IMG/VR virus record: IMGVR_UViG_3300020371_000056
Coordinates: 1 to 23,905 of that record
Reading direction: 5' to 3' (one strand)
Source: a virus
Length of the DNA stretch: 23,905 nucleotides
In this document: in pieces, positions 14,301-21,446 of the stretch
Layout of the letters: every line of letters starts with the position of its first letter
Position numbering within the stretch: the stretch's first letter is position 1
Made by a program: the position numbers and the translations under genes
Notes under the pieces: generated by a model
Databases searched by the model: none
Seen by the model: the letters and a program-made list of their open reading frames with translations, nothing else
Told to the model about the DNA's origin: nothing

Positions 14301-16041
14301 TGAAGGTCTATCATCTGCTCCAGACCAAGGCGGTTCTGTTGAACTTCAAGATAATGGAGTTAATAATGATGCTGGATCATATGTTATTTCAAACTCTAGT
14401 TATACCGCTCCTGATGGCAGAGGTACACTTACAGTTGAAAGAGGTAAGTTAGCATCATCCCCAGCATCACACACTGGTACTACAAACTTTGACCTATTCG
14501 GTTTTGTTGATGTAGCAGATCCTAGCGTTGCAGGTCAACCAACAACACTAGATACTACGGTTGATGATTCAACGACAACACTGAATGTCAACCAAGTTTC
14601 TGGTATGACAGGAACCAGTTATATCATCATTGGAACTGAGATGATGAGAGTTACTGGATTCGGTGGTGGTACTCAAATTACAGTTGATCGTGGTGTTGAA
14701 GGAACTACTGCTTCATCTCACGCAGCAACTTCAAATGTAACTGTTCTTTCAAGTAAGGCAGTTGGTCATGATGAAATTATTGAAGACTTTAGTGCTGCAT
14801 CAACTGCAGTTAGAATTGCTCAAGCAAACGTCATTGTTAAAGCACAAGACTACATCAAAGTAGATAATGAATTCTTCCGTATTACTGCAGTAGCTCCAGA
14901 TGCAACTGGTATTGTAACGTTATTCTTCTCCGACGAGAAGGTAATTGCTGCTGGTGATGGTCAGGACTTTAAGATTCGCTATCGTTACTCTCAAGTTAGA
15001 CTAACCGCTCACGACTTCCTAGATGTTGGTACTGGTGATAAGGCAAATACTAACTGGCCTTTCCTACCAAATTCACCAAATGTTCCAGATCAGGAAACTG
15101 ATGAAGATCGCCCAGGTCGTGTTTACTATGTTTCTACTGACCAAGATGGTAACTTTGCGGTTGGTAAGTACTTTAGAGTTGAACAGGCAACTGGTAAGGC
15201 AACCCTAGACGCTTCTGCGTTTGACCTTTCTGGTCTATCAACCTTGAGACTGGGTGCTATTGGTGCTCAATTGGGTGCAACTATTGATGAATTCTCAACT
15301 GATGTAACTCTATCTCAAAATAGTAACAGTAAAGTTCCAACACAAAGAGCAGTTAAGACATATATTGACGCTCTAAGTGGTGTTGTTGGAGACTTCTCTG
15401 TTGCGGGTAACCTAACTGTTAATGGAACTACAACTTCAGTTCAATCGGTTACTGTTGAAGCAAAAGATCGCAACATTACTCTAGGTAATGTTTCTACTGG
15501 AAACTTTACTGGTGATGTTACTGGAAATACAAACCAAATCACTAATGTTAATGACACTACAAATCTAGCTCCTGGAGTAGTAGTTACTCTAACAGGTGCT
15601 GGTGGTTCAAACGTTACTCTTGCTACAAACGTAAAAGTTACTGCAGTTAGTGGAACTACGGTAACGATCTCCGAAAACTTTGGTGGATCAGATTCAGTTC
15701 AGGGTGCAACATTTAGTGCTGGTGGTGCGACAGACTTCACTGCAAACACTGGTGGTATTACCATTCTTGGTACAACCAACAAAGAAATTTCTTGGTTGTC
15801 TTCTAACGATGCATTCAATATTTCCGAGAACATCAATCTTGCTGATGGCAAGAAGTTGATGATTGACGGAACTGAAGTTGTAACTGAGACCACTGTACTA
15901 GGATTTAGTTTCAGTACAGATACTACTCTCGGTGGCGCATCTCCAAGTAACACACTTGCTCCTTCACAAGCAGCAGTTAAGTCTTACGTGGATGCTGCAG
16001 ACCGTGTTACCGCAATCAACTATTACCTATCGGCAATTTGA
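11350..16041 (+). CDS. 1563-residue tail fibre/baseplate adhesin: CBM-like repeats, beta-helix, fibre C-terminus
   Basis: Residues 12-330 contain five modules of the chitin-binding CBM5/12 pattern 'W-x(5)-Y-x-x-x-D-x-V-x-Y-G-x-x-Y-x-C/A' (near 14-40, 71-95, 119-160, 168-195, 293-325). The fourth is split by an unrelated insert (about 200-290, containing GIGDEVIVAGISEAAYNGT). From 411 (YYVTKEGSDSNNG) a pectin-lyase-like right-handed beta-helix begins (IYIKAGVYDE, VSLVGDN). A helical insert interrupts it at about 550-700, and it resumes to about 900. Further phage beta domains follow: FTNGERIVGGTSGA near 914, and GTEMMRVTGF with VDRGVEGTTASSHA near 1100. The C-terminus carries TQRAVKTYIDA (1331) and NLTVNGTTTSVQS, as in trimeric fibre ends. 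AAGGA at 11337-11341 is a good ribosome binding site. Polysaccharide binding is inferred; no lyase active site is identified. Confidence 0.82.
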   Translation: MADFRLGRLKFKWRGDWAASTAYVIDDIVKYGANSYVCTVNHTSNATETGFYTTDIGYFDLHTEGLEQKGNWAPSQWYTLNDVVKYGNTIYRCTTPHTSGSSFAFGSFAVYSEGLVFEDTWASGTLYQKGDVVTYGGYTYIAEQNSTGVAPNTDTAYWKVLTTGYLSQGEYNSAEVYEPGNTVKYGGHTYACKVTTNDEVLNLASASGDGTTATAVFQTTQPSAPYGIGDEVIVAGISEAAYNGTVRVTACTTTGFSYASAASAGGATGGTATYTPVPSNTRFWDLVVEGFNWTGQWNANSVYQLGDVVNRNGNSYVCITSNTLGAATAPELDSNGNYWNYLSQGGDAAQVLQDIGDLIYQAAGGINRIALPTGSTGTAAEQAEASGQILTVGGSPLLPRWEANNTTAPIYYVTKEGSDSNNGRSISRGFASLRYACDKIASLTGSDAPSATNPITIYIKAGVYDEILPITVPAHVSLVGDNLRTSIIQAASGSSNMQALVLASSLQHVKYGDVITNAAETKTAKVLDTDYANNIHLLNISGGEWDATDKYLDIVSHQSSDAKNLLDANRLFIAHEAWHRLQAVDPINTPVSGDEATVKSRLAEFVDAMAFNVKHGSNNKVYDYIVDRLGGNAITATGPEDRSLVAYIETIAIQVIRNETVPVTSGNLQTQVKDLTITQDVNAPICATQASAISTLVGLFDTAIQAGSAAGITQSLPHVDISSVSTRTNAESTMLYVGSHTVIKDIIFQGMSGFAPSGINDKDLDTSTIKGVYLRLDPDSPISKSPYIQNCAAIGGAAVGVMIDGGVHSHFDNTSTPSNKSMVFDSFTQILDNGVGFYVTRGAASEIVSCFTYYAHISYSSTRGGKIRAVSGNSSYGKYGCISRGFDATEATIDGNVKGLKLEFDPQQPKDGTFTNGERIVGGTSGAVGELINTQEGVSKIYFFPITGSFVQNETVTGSTSGAYVTTTNNTSALEGQKGFILTVEGLSSAPDQGGSVELQDNGVNNDAGSYVISNSSYTAPDGRGTLTVERGKLASSPASHTGTTNFDLFGFVDVADPSVAGQPTTLDTTVDDSTTTLNVNQVSGMTGTSYIIIGTEMMRVTGFGGGTQITVDRGVEGTTASSHAATSNVTVLSSKAVGHDEIIEDFSAASTAVRIAQANVIVKAQDYIKVDNEFFRITAVAPDATGIVTLFFSDEKVIAAGDGQDFKIRYRYSQVRLTAHDFLDVGTGDKANTNWPFLPNSPNVPDQETDEDRPGRVYYVSTDQDGNFAVGKYFRVEQATGKATLDASAFDLSGLSTLRLGAIGAQLGATIDEFSTDVTLSQNSNSKVPTQRAVKTYIDALSGVVGDFSVAGNLTVNGTTTSVQSVTVEAKDRNITLGNVSTGNFTGDVTGNTNQITNVNDTTNLAPGVVVTLTGAGGSNVTLATNVKVTAVSGTTVTISENFGGSDSVQGATFSAGGATDFTANTGGITILGTTNKEISWLSSNDAFNISENINLADGKKLMIDGTEVVTETTVLGFSFSTDTTLGGASPSNTLAPSQAAVKSYVDAADRVTAINYYLSAI
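11385..12330 (+). repeat. Five CBM5/12-like modules encoded in tandem
   Basis: The modules are recognisable in protein, not as DNA repeats. Each has W, then AYVIDDIVKYG, WYTLNDVVKYG, LYQKGDVVTYG, VYEPGNTVKYG or VYQLGDVVNRNG, then a Y-x-C/A strand. Unit four holds an inserted domain, so spacing is irregular there. Confidence 0.65.
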
Positions 16042-16047
16042 TTGCAA

Positions 16048-16055
16048 TATAAATA
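16048..16055 (+). promoter_or_regulatory. T4-type late promoter box (TATAAATA)
   Basis: An exact TATAAATA lies in the gap after the 1563-residue gene. The predicted start near 16061 gives a leader of about 39 bases carrying the GGGAGAG ribosome binding site. It could also drive the first adhesin cassette, which lacks its own clear box. Confidence 0.65.
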
Positions 16056-16099
16056 AATAAGTAAACCAAACAATTTGATCTGTAAACAGGGAGAGACCC

Positions 16100-16420
16100 A
16101 TGGCTTCAGGAGTGTACTCAAAGGTAGACGTTTCTAACGCTACTACATGGACAGCAGTTGTTGCTGCTCCATCATCAGGAACAAAAGTAACGACACTAAA
16201 CATCGTTAACCGTACTGCAGGTTCGGCAACAATTCGTGTTGCGCTTGCATCTGCTGCAGGTTCTGTAACCGATGCAGACTGTATTGAATATGATGTTTCT
16301 CTCCCTGCTAACGGAGTTTTAGAAAGAACTGGTATTGTTCTAGACAGCAATAACGGTCTTCACGTTTATTCAAGTGTTGCTGGTCTTAGTGCTGTTGCAT
16401 ACGGTATTGACGGTAATTGA
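16100..16420 (+). CDS. Small Ig-like virion protein
   Basis: This 106-residue all-beta protein has alternating strands: VTTLNIVNRTAGSATIRVAL, a D-C-I-E-Y-D-V-S-L strand, and PANGVLERTGIVLD before HVYSS. The pattern resembles a short protein widespread in marine phages (Pelagibacter and cyanobacterial) near tail and neck genes, whose function is not established. GGGAGAG at 16089-16095 is a strong ribosome binding site 5-6 bases before the ATG, and an exact late promoter box lies 45 bases upstream, so high late expression is plausible. It may be a capsid or tail decoration or a small fibre tip. No trimerisation or enzymatic motif is visible. Confidence 0.7.
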   Translation: MASGVYSKVDVSNATTWTAVVAAPSSGTKVTTLNIVNRTAGSATIRVALASAAGSVTDADCIEYDVSLPANGVLERTGIVLDSNNGLHVYSSVAGLSAVAYGIDGN

Positions 16421-16456
16421 TATTGTTCGTTTAAAATAATATAAGGTTTATCACAA

Positions 16457-17941
16457 ATGGCAAGAAAACTTACAACCAAGCCAGCGGTAAATGCCGTAAG
16501 GACAATTGATCCTTTCCACCAACCTTGCTTTACTACTTATAGTTATGAGTATTCTGCAGGTGGTGGCGGATTCATTTCATATGATCATAACTTGAATGTC
16601 ACCTCAATGAACCGTGGTGATGGCAACCAATCATATGGAATGTGGAGAACGTATACCACTGCTGGTTACGAGTTTTTTGATGCTTGGGCAAACACAGAAT
16701 ATAATGAAACTACCTCACATGCTTCTTCTCACAGTCAACGTGCAAGTCAAACAAATCAAGTTGGATATCTAGGTCACCAAAGGTTTACTTCATCTTCTTG
16801 CAGAACACAAACAGGTTCTTGGCCTGTAGGTGGATCAGGAGCTAGTTCCTATAGAGCAAATGCATTCCGTGATGTCATGGTTCTTGCGGGTGAAACTCAT
16901 CAAGATTATGCAATTTTTGGACATCATAATGGTGGTACTGGAACTAGATTCACTGTTCATGAAAGATCTGCATCAATGTATTATCATGCATTTAACCATG
17001 ATAATGGATCTGAATGTAATATTCCAATTAAAGAATCTGGATACGAGGGAATGTATGGCACTGGTTGCTATAACAAGAAGAATCAAAAACTTCTTATTAT
17101 GGAAGGTAATGGATCTGGAAAATTCAAACCAGTTGTTTGGAGTAATGTTCCTGATTTAAGAGCACTATCACACTCTGATGGCGCATCATATGCAAACGTA
17201 GAAGAGCGTTATGCAGCATATACTGAATCCAATACCTTCATGCAAGCGTATTTCAATACAGATTCTAATGCTGATTATGCTACTTATGAAACAGGTCCTT
17301 CAACAACACTAAACAATTATAGTAGTGCTGGTGAAACAAATTGGAGAGGATGCCCAGTTCTTCATGATAATGGCATGATTTCATATTTTGTATTCATGCC
17401 AGGATATGGATCTTACTTCACTCAGTGGGACGCATCTGGTAATAATCAAGGAGAACTTCATAGATATAACCATAGTCAAACATCATATGGTTATGAACAG
17501 GGTGCATCTTATGGAATGAGATGGCAGTGTAGTTCCGATGGAAGATATGTTTGGGCATATGCACCAACATACTACTATGGTTCGGGATGGACTGGTGTCT
17601 TTATGAGAGTTTCTGACGGTAAGTGGCTATGGTTTGATTATAATGATACTACTTATGGATTCCAAACTTGTCCATTAGGAAAATCAAGTATTTTCGTCAA
17701 CTTAACATACAACACTGATGGCGGTCATGGAATGTATCACATTGTTCATGACTTAGATTATGAGTTTAGCAGAAGATCTAATGGAGAAAACTGGGACAAT
17801 TTCTTCAATCAGGCATTAACTCAACTCATTGATACTGCATATTATAGCACTTCATATCCTGGATTAATTCCTGCTACTTACGATACCTCTTTGTTCTCAA
17901 CTCCTCATCTTTCAACATCTCTCCCAGATGTTCAATACTGA
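16457..17941 (+). CDS. Probable host-recognition adhesin, cassette copy 1
   Basis: This 494-residue protein is rich in Tyr, Asn, Ser and Gly with little predicted helix. It is paralogous to the 495-residue protein at 18570: the first 230 residues align without gaps, with about 125 identities by hand count (54%). Shared blocks are RTIDP (15-19), DHNLN (43-47), ETTSHASSHS (84-93), QVGYLGHQ (101-108), HNGGTGT (157-163), CNIPI-x-ESGY (187-195) and FKPVVWSNVPDLR (223-235). Later blocks are SYGYEQG, SDGRYVWAY, YYYGSG, GKSS and SYPG. Recurrent G-x-Y-W strands such as SDGRYVW suggest a beta-propeller or similar all-beta fold, which is a guess. ATAAGG at 16441-16446 precedes the ATG. Its small partner gene follows 25 bases later. 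An adhesin role is inferred from composition, location and duplication. Confidence 0.72.
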   Translation: MARKLTTKPAVNAVRTIDPFHQPCFTTYSYEYSAGGGGFISYDHNLNVTSMNRGDGNQSYGMWRTYTTAGYEFFDAWANTEYNETTSHASSHSQRASQTNQVGYLGHQRFTSSSCRTQTGSWPVGGSGASSYRANAFRDVMVLAGETHQDYAIFGHHNGGTGTRFTVHERSASMYYHAFNHDNGSECNIPIKESGYEGMYGTGCYNKKNQKLLIMEGNGSGKFKPVVWSNVPDLRALSHSDGASYANVEERYAAYTESNTFMQAYFNTDSNADYATYETGPSTTLNNYSSAGETNWRGCPVLHDNGMISYFVFMPGYGSYFTQWDASGNNQGELHRYNHSQTSYGYEQGASYGMRWQCSSDGRYVWAYAPTYYYGSGWTGVFMRVSDGKWLWFDYNDTTYGFQTCPLGKSSIFVNLTYNTDGGHGMYHIVHDLDYEFSRRSNGENWDNFFNQALTQLIDTAYYSTSYPGLIPATYDTSLFSTPHLSTSLPDVQY

Positions 17942-17966
17942 TAGTTAATTTACTAACATAAAACCA

Positions 17967-18515
17967 ATGGCATTTTTAGTTTACAGCTTACCCTCTAAGC
18001 AAGTCGTCTTTGCTGGTGATACTAAACCCGTGTGGGCAGATGATTCGGTTGAATTAGATGGAGAAATTATTCCTACTTATAAAGTATTTGAGCAGGATTA
18101 CGATTCTTCAGAAGTTGCTGTTACTTCTTTAAAATTATCTGAAGACGGTAACTCTTTAGTAAATGCCTATCCAGGAAAAACTGTAGCAGAACAAAGAGCA
18201 GCATTTGATGCTGAAAGAGAAACCGCTCGTTTAGAAGAATTGCGAGATACAATTAAAAAAACAATCAAAGCTACATGCAGAGATTTACTTGAGACTCCAG
18301 ATTTTAAATGGAAGATTAAAAAAGCAAAGGAAACTGATGCATTTAATGGCAACAGTGATGCACTAACTGCGGTATATGCAGAAAGAAAAGCAATTAGAGA
18401 CAAAAATAATGAGTTGGAAACAAAGTTAGCTAATACTCCAACTAGCGGGTTGGAAAACTTTGATTATGAAGGATATGGAGAGGAAATTAGTATCTCGCTC
18501 CAGCAGTCTCAATAA
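17967..18515 (+). CDS. Small adaptor/assembly-factor candidate, cassette copy 1
   Basis: This 182-residue protein has a beta-like N-terminus (MAFLVYSL), an E-L-D-G-E turn, and NAYPGKT at 66-72 followed by EQR at 75-77. A strongly charged helical, possibly coiled-coil region spans about 75-125, followed by N-x-DALTAVYAERKAIRD (129-145). It is paralogous to the protein at 20091, which shares M-F-V-Y-L-like starts, NAYPGKT, EQR, N-x-DA-x-x-AV and E+xAIRD. Each copy directly follows one adhesin paralogue, so the two genes probably act as a pair. The arrangement recalls phage tail-fibre and fibre-assembly chaperone pairs, but no known chaperone family is recognised. It ends with a Gln/Ser tail and a DYEGYGEE segment absent from copy 2. 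No good ribosome binding site is seen. Confidence 0.68.
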   Translation: MAFLVYSLPSKQVVFAGDTKPVWADDSVELDGEIIPTYKVFEQDYDSSEVAVTSLKLSEDGNSLVNAYPGKTVAEQRAAFDAERETARLEELRDTIKKTIKATCRDLLETPDFKWKIKKAKETDAFNGNSDALTAVYAERKAIRDKNNELETKLANTPTSGLENFDYEGYGEEISISLQQSQ

Positions 18516-18520
18516 TATTT

Positions 18521-18528
18521 TATAAATA
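18521..18528 (+). promoter_or_regulatory. T4-type late promoter box (TATAAATA)
   Basis: An exact TATAAATA lies between the two cassettes. The predicted start near 18534 gives a leader of about 36 bases with AAAGG at 18556-18560. This would let the second adhesin/adaptor pair be transcribed independently of the first. Confidence 0.65.
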
Positions 18529-18569
18529 TCAAGAAGATACTACCTCCAACTTTATAAAGGCATATAGAA

Positions 18570-20057
18570 ATGGCTAGACGCATTACAGAAAAGGCAAAAG
18601 TTTCGGCACAAAGAACGATTGACCCATGGTCTCAACCATGCTTTGCCTCATACACCTGGGAGCACAGTTCTTATGGTGGTGGTTGGATGTTGTATGATCA
18701 TAATTTGAACTGCATCGCAGCATTGAAAGGCGATGGCAACCAAGCATATAGTTCTTTTAGATCTTATACTTCTGGAGCCAGTGAATTCTGTGATAACTAT
18801 GCATCTGCAGAATATCAAGAAACTACTTCCCATGCTTCTTCTCACAGTAGAAGAGCTGGGATGATTAACCAAGTTGGGTATCTAGGTCACCAAAACTTTA
18901 CTCCAGCAGCTACTAGATGGGGTAACACTGGTGGATGGATGTGTGGAAACTCCGCACAGAGCTATAGAGGACATATGTTCAGGGATGTTATTCCCCTTCC
19001 AAATGAAAAGTATCAAGATTATGCAGTTACGCTGCAGCATAATGGTGGTACTGGTACATTGATTCATTGTATGCCTAGATCGGCAAACCTCTATTATCAC
19101 TATGCTCTTCATGATCATAGCTGGAGATGTAATATTCCTATTCAAGAATCTGGATACCAGGGAATGTATGGTGCTGGTTCATATAACAGAAGTAAGAAAC
19201 AACTTCTTGTTATGGAAACTTCTACTAATTATACATTCAAACCTGTTGTTTGGTCTAATGTTCCTGACCTCAGAGAAATTTCTGAGAGAGGTGCGAGTGG
19301 AGTTTATAAAGATATGCCAGAGCAATATAATGGTCGTGGACAGTATGACAATAGACTTCAAACATACTTTAACGATAGCAATAACGCTGATACCACAACT
19401 TATGATGTCTCCACTACTGCTAGTAACAATTACTCTAGTGCGAATGAAGCCAATTATAGAGGAATTGCTACCTTGTGTGATGATGGGCAGATTTATTTCT
19501 TCCAGATGACTCCTGATGATGGTGCTATTCTTCACCACTGGGATGCTTCTGGAAGCTATCAAGGTGTTATCATGCACCAAGAACACAACAATACTTCATA
19601 TGGTTATGAGCAGGGTGTATCATATGGAGCAAGATGGAATCAAACTTCCGATGGAAGATATATTTGGAAGTACTGTGCATCATATTACTATGGTTCAGGT
19701 GGACATTTTGTAGCTTTAAGAGTTAAGGATGGAAAGTATCTGACTTGGTGGACTTCCGATACCAATTATGCTCGTCAAACTTGCCCAATTGGCAAGTCTA
19801 GTGTTTGTGTATTTGCTGATTATAATGCTGATGGTGGAGCTGGATTGTATAATAATGTCATTGATTTAGAAAAGAGATTTGCAACTCTGGAAAATGGATC
19901 AGGCAATCTCAATATGGAAACTAGTTGGCTCACTCAATTGGTTGATACTCCATCCAATACAACTTCATATCCTGGGATGGTTCCACTCATGTATGATACT
20001 TCACTGTTTACTTCAGAAACTGAGTTGCTCAGCACTTACTGGAGATCCCAAGACTAA
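18570..20057 (+). CDS. Probable host-recognition adhesin, cassette copy 2
   Basis: This 495-residue paralogue of the protein at 16457 keeps the same conserved blocks in the same register through residue 230. The central region (about 240-330) and several surface-like segments differ strongly, including 111-130 and 164-170. It keeps TSYGYEQG, SDGRYIW, YYYGSG, CPIGKSS, N-x-DGGAG and SYPGMVP..YDTSLF. Cysteines near 48, 74 and 125 are unlike copy 1. Unlike copy 1 it has its own late promoter box (18521) and AAAGG ribosome binding site 9 bases before the ATG. Conserved core blocks with divergent intervening segments fit receptor-binding proteins under selection, but ligand and virion position are unknown. 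A non-adhesive structural role such as a tail or neck whisker is an alternative. Confidence 0.72.
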   Translation: MARRITEKAKVSAQRTIDPWSQPCFASYTWEHSSYGGGWMLYDHNLNCIAALKGDGNQAYSSFRSYTSGASEFCDNYASAEYQETTSHASSHSRRAGMINQVGYLGHQNFTPAATRWGNTGGWMCGNSAQSYRGHMFRDVIPLPNEKYQDYAVTLQHNGGTGTLIHCMPRSANLYYHYALHDHSWRCNIPIQESGYQGMYGAGSYNRSKKQLLVMETSTNYTFKPVVWSNVPDLREISERGASGVYKDMPEQYNGRGQYDNRLQTYFNDSNNADTTTYDVSTTASNNYSSANEANYRGIATLCDDGQIYFFQMTPDDGAILHHWDASGSYQGVIMHQEHNNTSYGYEQGVSYGARWNQTSDGRYIWKYCASYYYGSGGHFVALRVKDGKYLTWWTSDTNYARQTCPIGKSSVCVFADYNADGGAGLYNNVIDLEKRFATLENGSGNLNMETSWLTQLVDTPSNTTSYPGMVPLMYDTSLFTSETELLSTYWRSQD

Positions 20058-20090
20058 ATATAATATATAAGTATAAAGGATTTAATAACC

Positions 20091-20588
20091 ATGTTCGTAC
20101 TTTACGACCTAAAACACGATAGAGTCACTCAAATTTCTGATGAAGTAATTCCAGATCCAGAATTACATGCAAATCAGTCAACCGTTCGTTTTAAGTGCGT
20201 AGAGACTGATATTGATTTATCAGAGAATTTAATTGCGGCACTGAGACTAGACTCGGATGGTGAAACTATTATCAATGCATATCCTGGTAAAACTAAATCT
20301 GAACAGCGTGAACTAGCAGAAGCAGAAGAAAGAGCAGTTACTACCCAAAGAAGAAAAGGAGAACTTGAAAGAGCTATTAGAGCAGAAGTGTTCGCTAGAT
20401 TAGAAAATCTAGACTGGAAAAATGAAAGAGCAGAAGAATTAGATTTTCTTGCTGGTAATAATGATGCTACTGCAGCAGTGCAGGTAGAAAAGCAGGCAAT
20501 TAGAGATGCTGGAAACGCAAAAGTTACTGAATTAAATGCGCTTTCAACTATGGAAGAACTTAATGCATTTAAACCAAGAAAATTCTAA
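20091..20588 (+). CDS. Small adaptor/assembly-factor candidate, cassette copy 2
   Basis: This 165-residue paralogue of the protein at 17967 starts MFVLYDL, has NAYPGKT at 62-68 and EQR at 71-73. A highly charged Glu/Arg/Ala-rich segment at about 70-120, probably helical, leads into NNDATAAVQVEKQAIRD (123-139) and a short helical tail ending KPRKF. The dipartite plan, a small beta head plus a charged helix, suits a protein that docks onto a partner and may help fold or attach it. AAAGGA at 20075-20080 is a clear ribosome binding site 10 bases before the ATG. The gene is followed by a perfect terminator hairpin before gp13. The chaperone or adaptor role is inferred from pairing alone. Confidence 0.7.
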   Translation: MFVLYDLKHDRVTQISDEVIPDPELHANQSTVRFKCVETDIDLSENLIAALRLDSDGETIINAYPGKTKSEQRELAEAEERAVTTQRRKGELERAIRAEVFARLENLDWKNERAEELDFLAGNNDATAAVQVEKQAIRDAGNAKVTELNALSTMEELNAFKPRKF

Positions 20589-20608
20589 TTTTCAACTAAT
20601 TGTTGATT

Positions 20609-20616
20609 TATAAATA
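20609..20616 (+). promoter_or_regulatory. T4-type late promoter box (TATAAATA) for gp13
   Basis: An exact TATAAATA overlaps the left edge of the terminator stem. By T4 geometry, transcription would begin near 20622, so the transcript would lack almost all of the left arm (20612-20623) and could not form the hairpin. The leader would be about 21 bases. Confidence 0.65.
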
Positions 20617-20642
20617 CCCATAGGAAACTATGGGTATTTTTT
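20612..20642 (+). terminator. Rho-independent terminator immediately before gp13
   Basis: A perfect 12-bp stem (20612-20623 with 20628-20639) closes a GAAA tetraloop, and the T-run 20637-20642 ends one base before the gp13 ATG. It should stop transcription from the adhesin/adaptor cassettes, insulating the neck genes. Confidence 0.85.
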
Positions 20643-21446
20643 ATGGCTCAGCCTGCAAGTAGGACCGAGCTAAGGGACTATTGTCTTAGACAGTTAGGGT
20701 TCCCAGTTCTGGAAGTCAACGTAGACGACGATCAAATTGATGATGCGATTGATGACGCACTTCAATACTATCGCGAGCGTCACTACGATGGCGTTGAGCA
20801 TATGTACCTCAAGCATCTGTTCACTGCTGCAGATGAAACTAAGTTTGAAACTTCCGATACTGTAACTACAGTTAACGGAACTGATTGGGAAGAAAGAAAT
20901 AGATATATTGATATCCCACCTCATGTCATGGGTATCTCTAGAGTTTTTGGACTTGCAAGTAATGCAATCAGAAACAATTTATTTGGTATTGAGTATCAAA
21001 TTTTTCTAAACGATCTATACGCAGTCGGTTCTCTTGACATGCTTAACTATTATATGGTTAAGCAATGGATGGAAACTATTGATATGGTTCTGAACAATGG
21101 ATCGTTTGTTCAGTATAGATTTAACCAACGTCAAGATAGATTATATCTAGATGTTGGTAAAGATATGCTTGATGAAGATGTATTTGTAATTATTGATTGC
21201 TACAGAGCATTAGATCCAGAAACTTTTACTCAGGTTTATAACGATCCATTTGTCAAGAAGTATGCAACTGCATTGCTCAAACGTCAATGGGGACAGAACT
21301 TAATTAAGTTCAATGGTATTCAACTTCCTGGTGGTGTCAGCATGAATGGCAGACAATTATATGATGATGCAGAAAAAGAAATTGCTTTGCTAATGGAGAA
21401 GTCCAGTAGCACATATGAATTGCCCCCAATGGATATGATCGGATGA
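20643..21446 (+). CDS. gp13: Neck protein gp13
   Basis: This 267-residue homologue of T4 gp13 (somewhat shorter than the T4 protein) is the neck protein that, with gp14, completes filled heads so that tails can attach. The start MAQPASRTELRDYCLRQLG, the acidic helix NVDDDQIDDAIDDALQYYRE, and the closing YELPPMDMIG are typical of cyanophage gp13. Other recognisable stretches are DIPPHVMGISRVFG and VKKYATALLKRQWGQNLIKF. The ATG at 20643 directly follows a terminator T-tract with no Shine-Dalgarno sequence, yet the conserved N-terminus makes it the likely start. The stop overlaps the gp14 start (ATGA), so gp13-gp16 look translationally coupled. The order gp13-14-15-16 is that of T4. Confidence 0.92.
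   Translation: MAQPASRTELRDYCLRQLGFPVLEVNVDDDQIDDAIDDALQYYRERHYDGVEHMYLKHLFTAADETKFETSDTVTTVNGTDWEERNRYIDIPPHVMGISRVFGLASNAIRNNLFGIEYQIFLNDLYAVGSLDMLNYYMVKQWMETIDMVLNNGSFVQYRFNQRQDRLYLDVGKDMLDEDVFVIIDCYRALDPETFTQVYNDPFVKKYATALLKRQWGQNLIKFNGIQLPGGVSMNGRQLYDDAEKEIALLMEKSSSTYELPPMDMIG

Larger units (their letters stand above)
16457..20588 (+). repeat. Tandem duplication of a two-gene adhesin/adaptor cassette
   Basis: Both genes are duplicated in the same order and orientation: 494-residue adhesin plus 182-residue partner, then 495-residue adhesin plus 165-residue partner. Adhesin length and alignment register are nearly identical, but DNA identity is patchy (short runs such as TATCTAGGTCACCAAA), showing an old duplication or import of a related cassette. 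Confidence 0.8.

Noticed and set aside
16457-20588. Identification of the duplicated proteins as T4 fibritin (wac) or short tail fibre gp12
   Set aside because: They lie in the equivalent place, but no fibritin coiled coil or foldon and no gp12 collar motif is recognisable. Position alone is insufficient.
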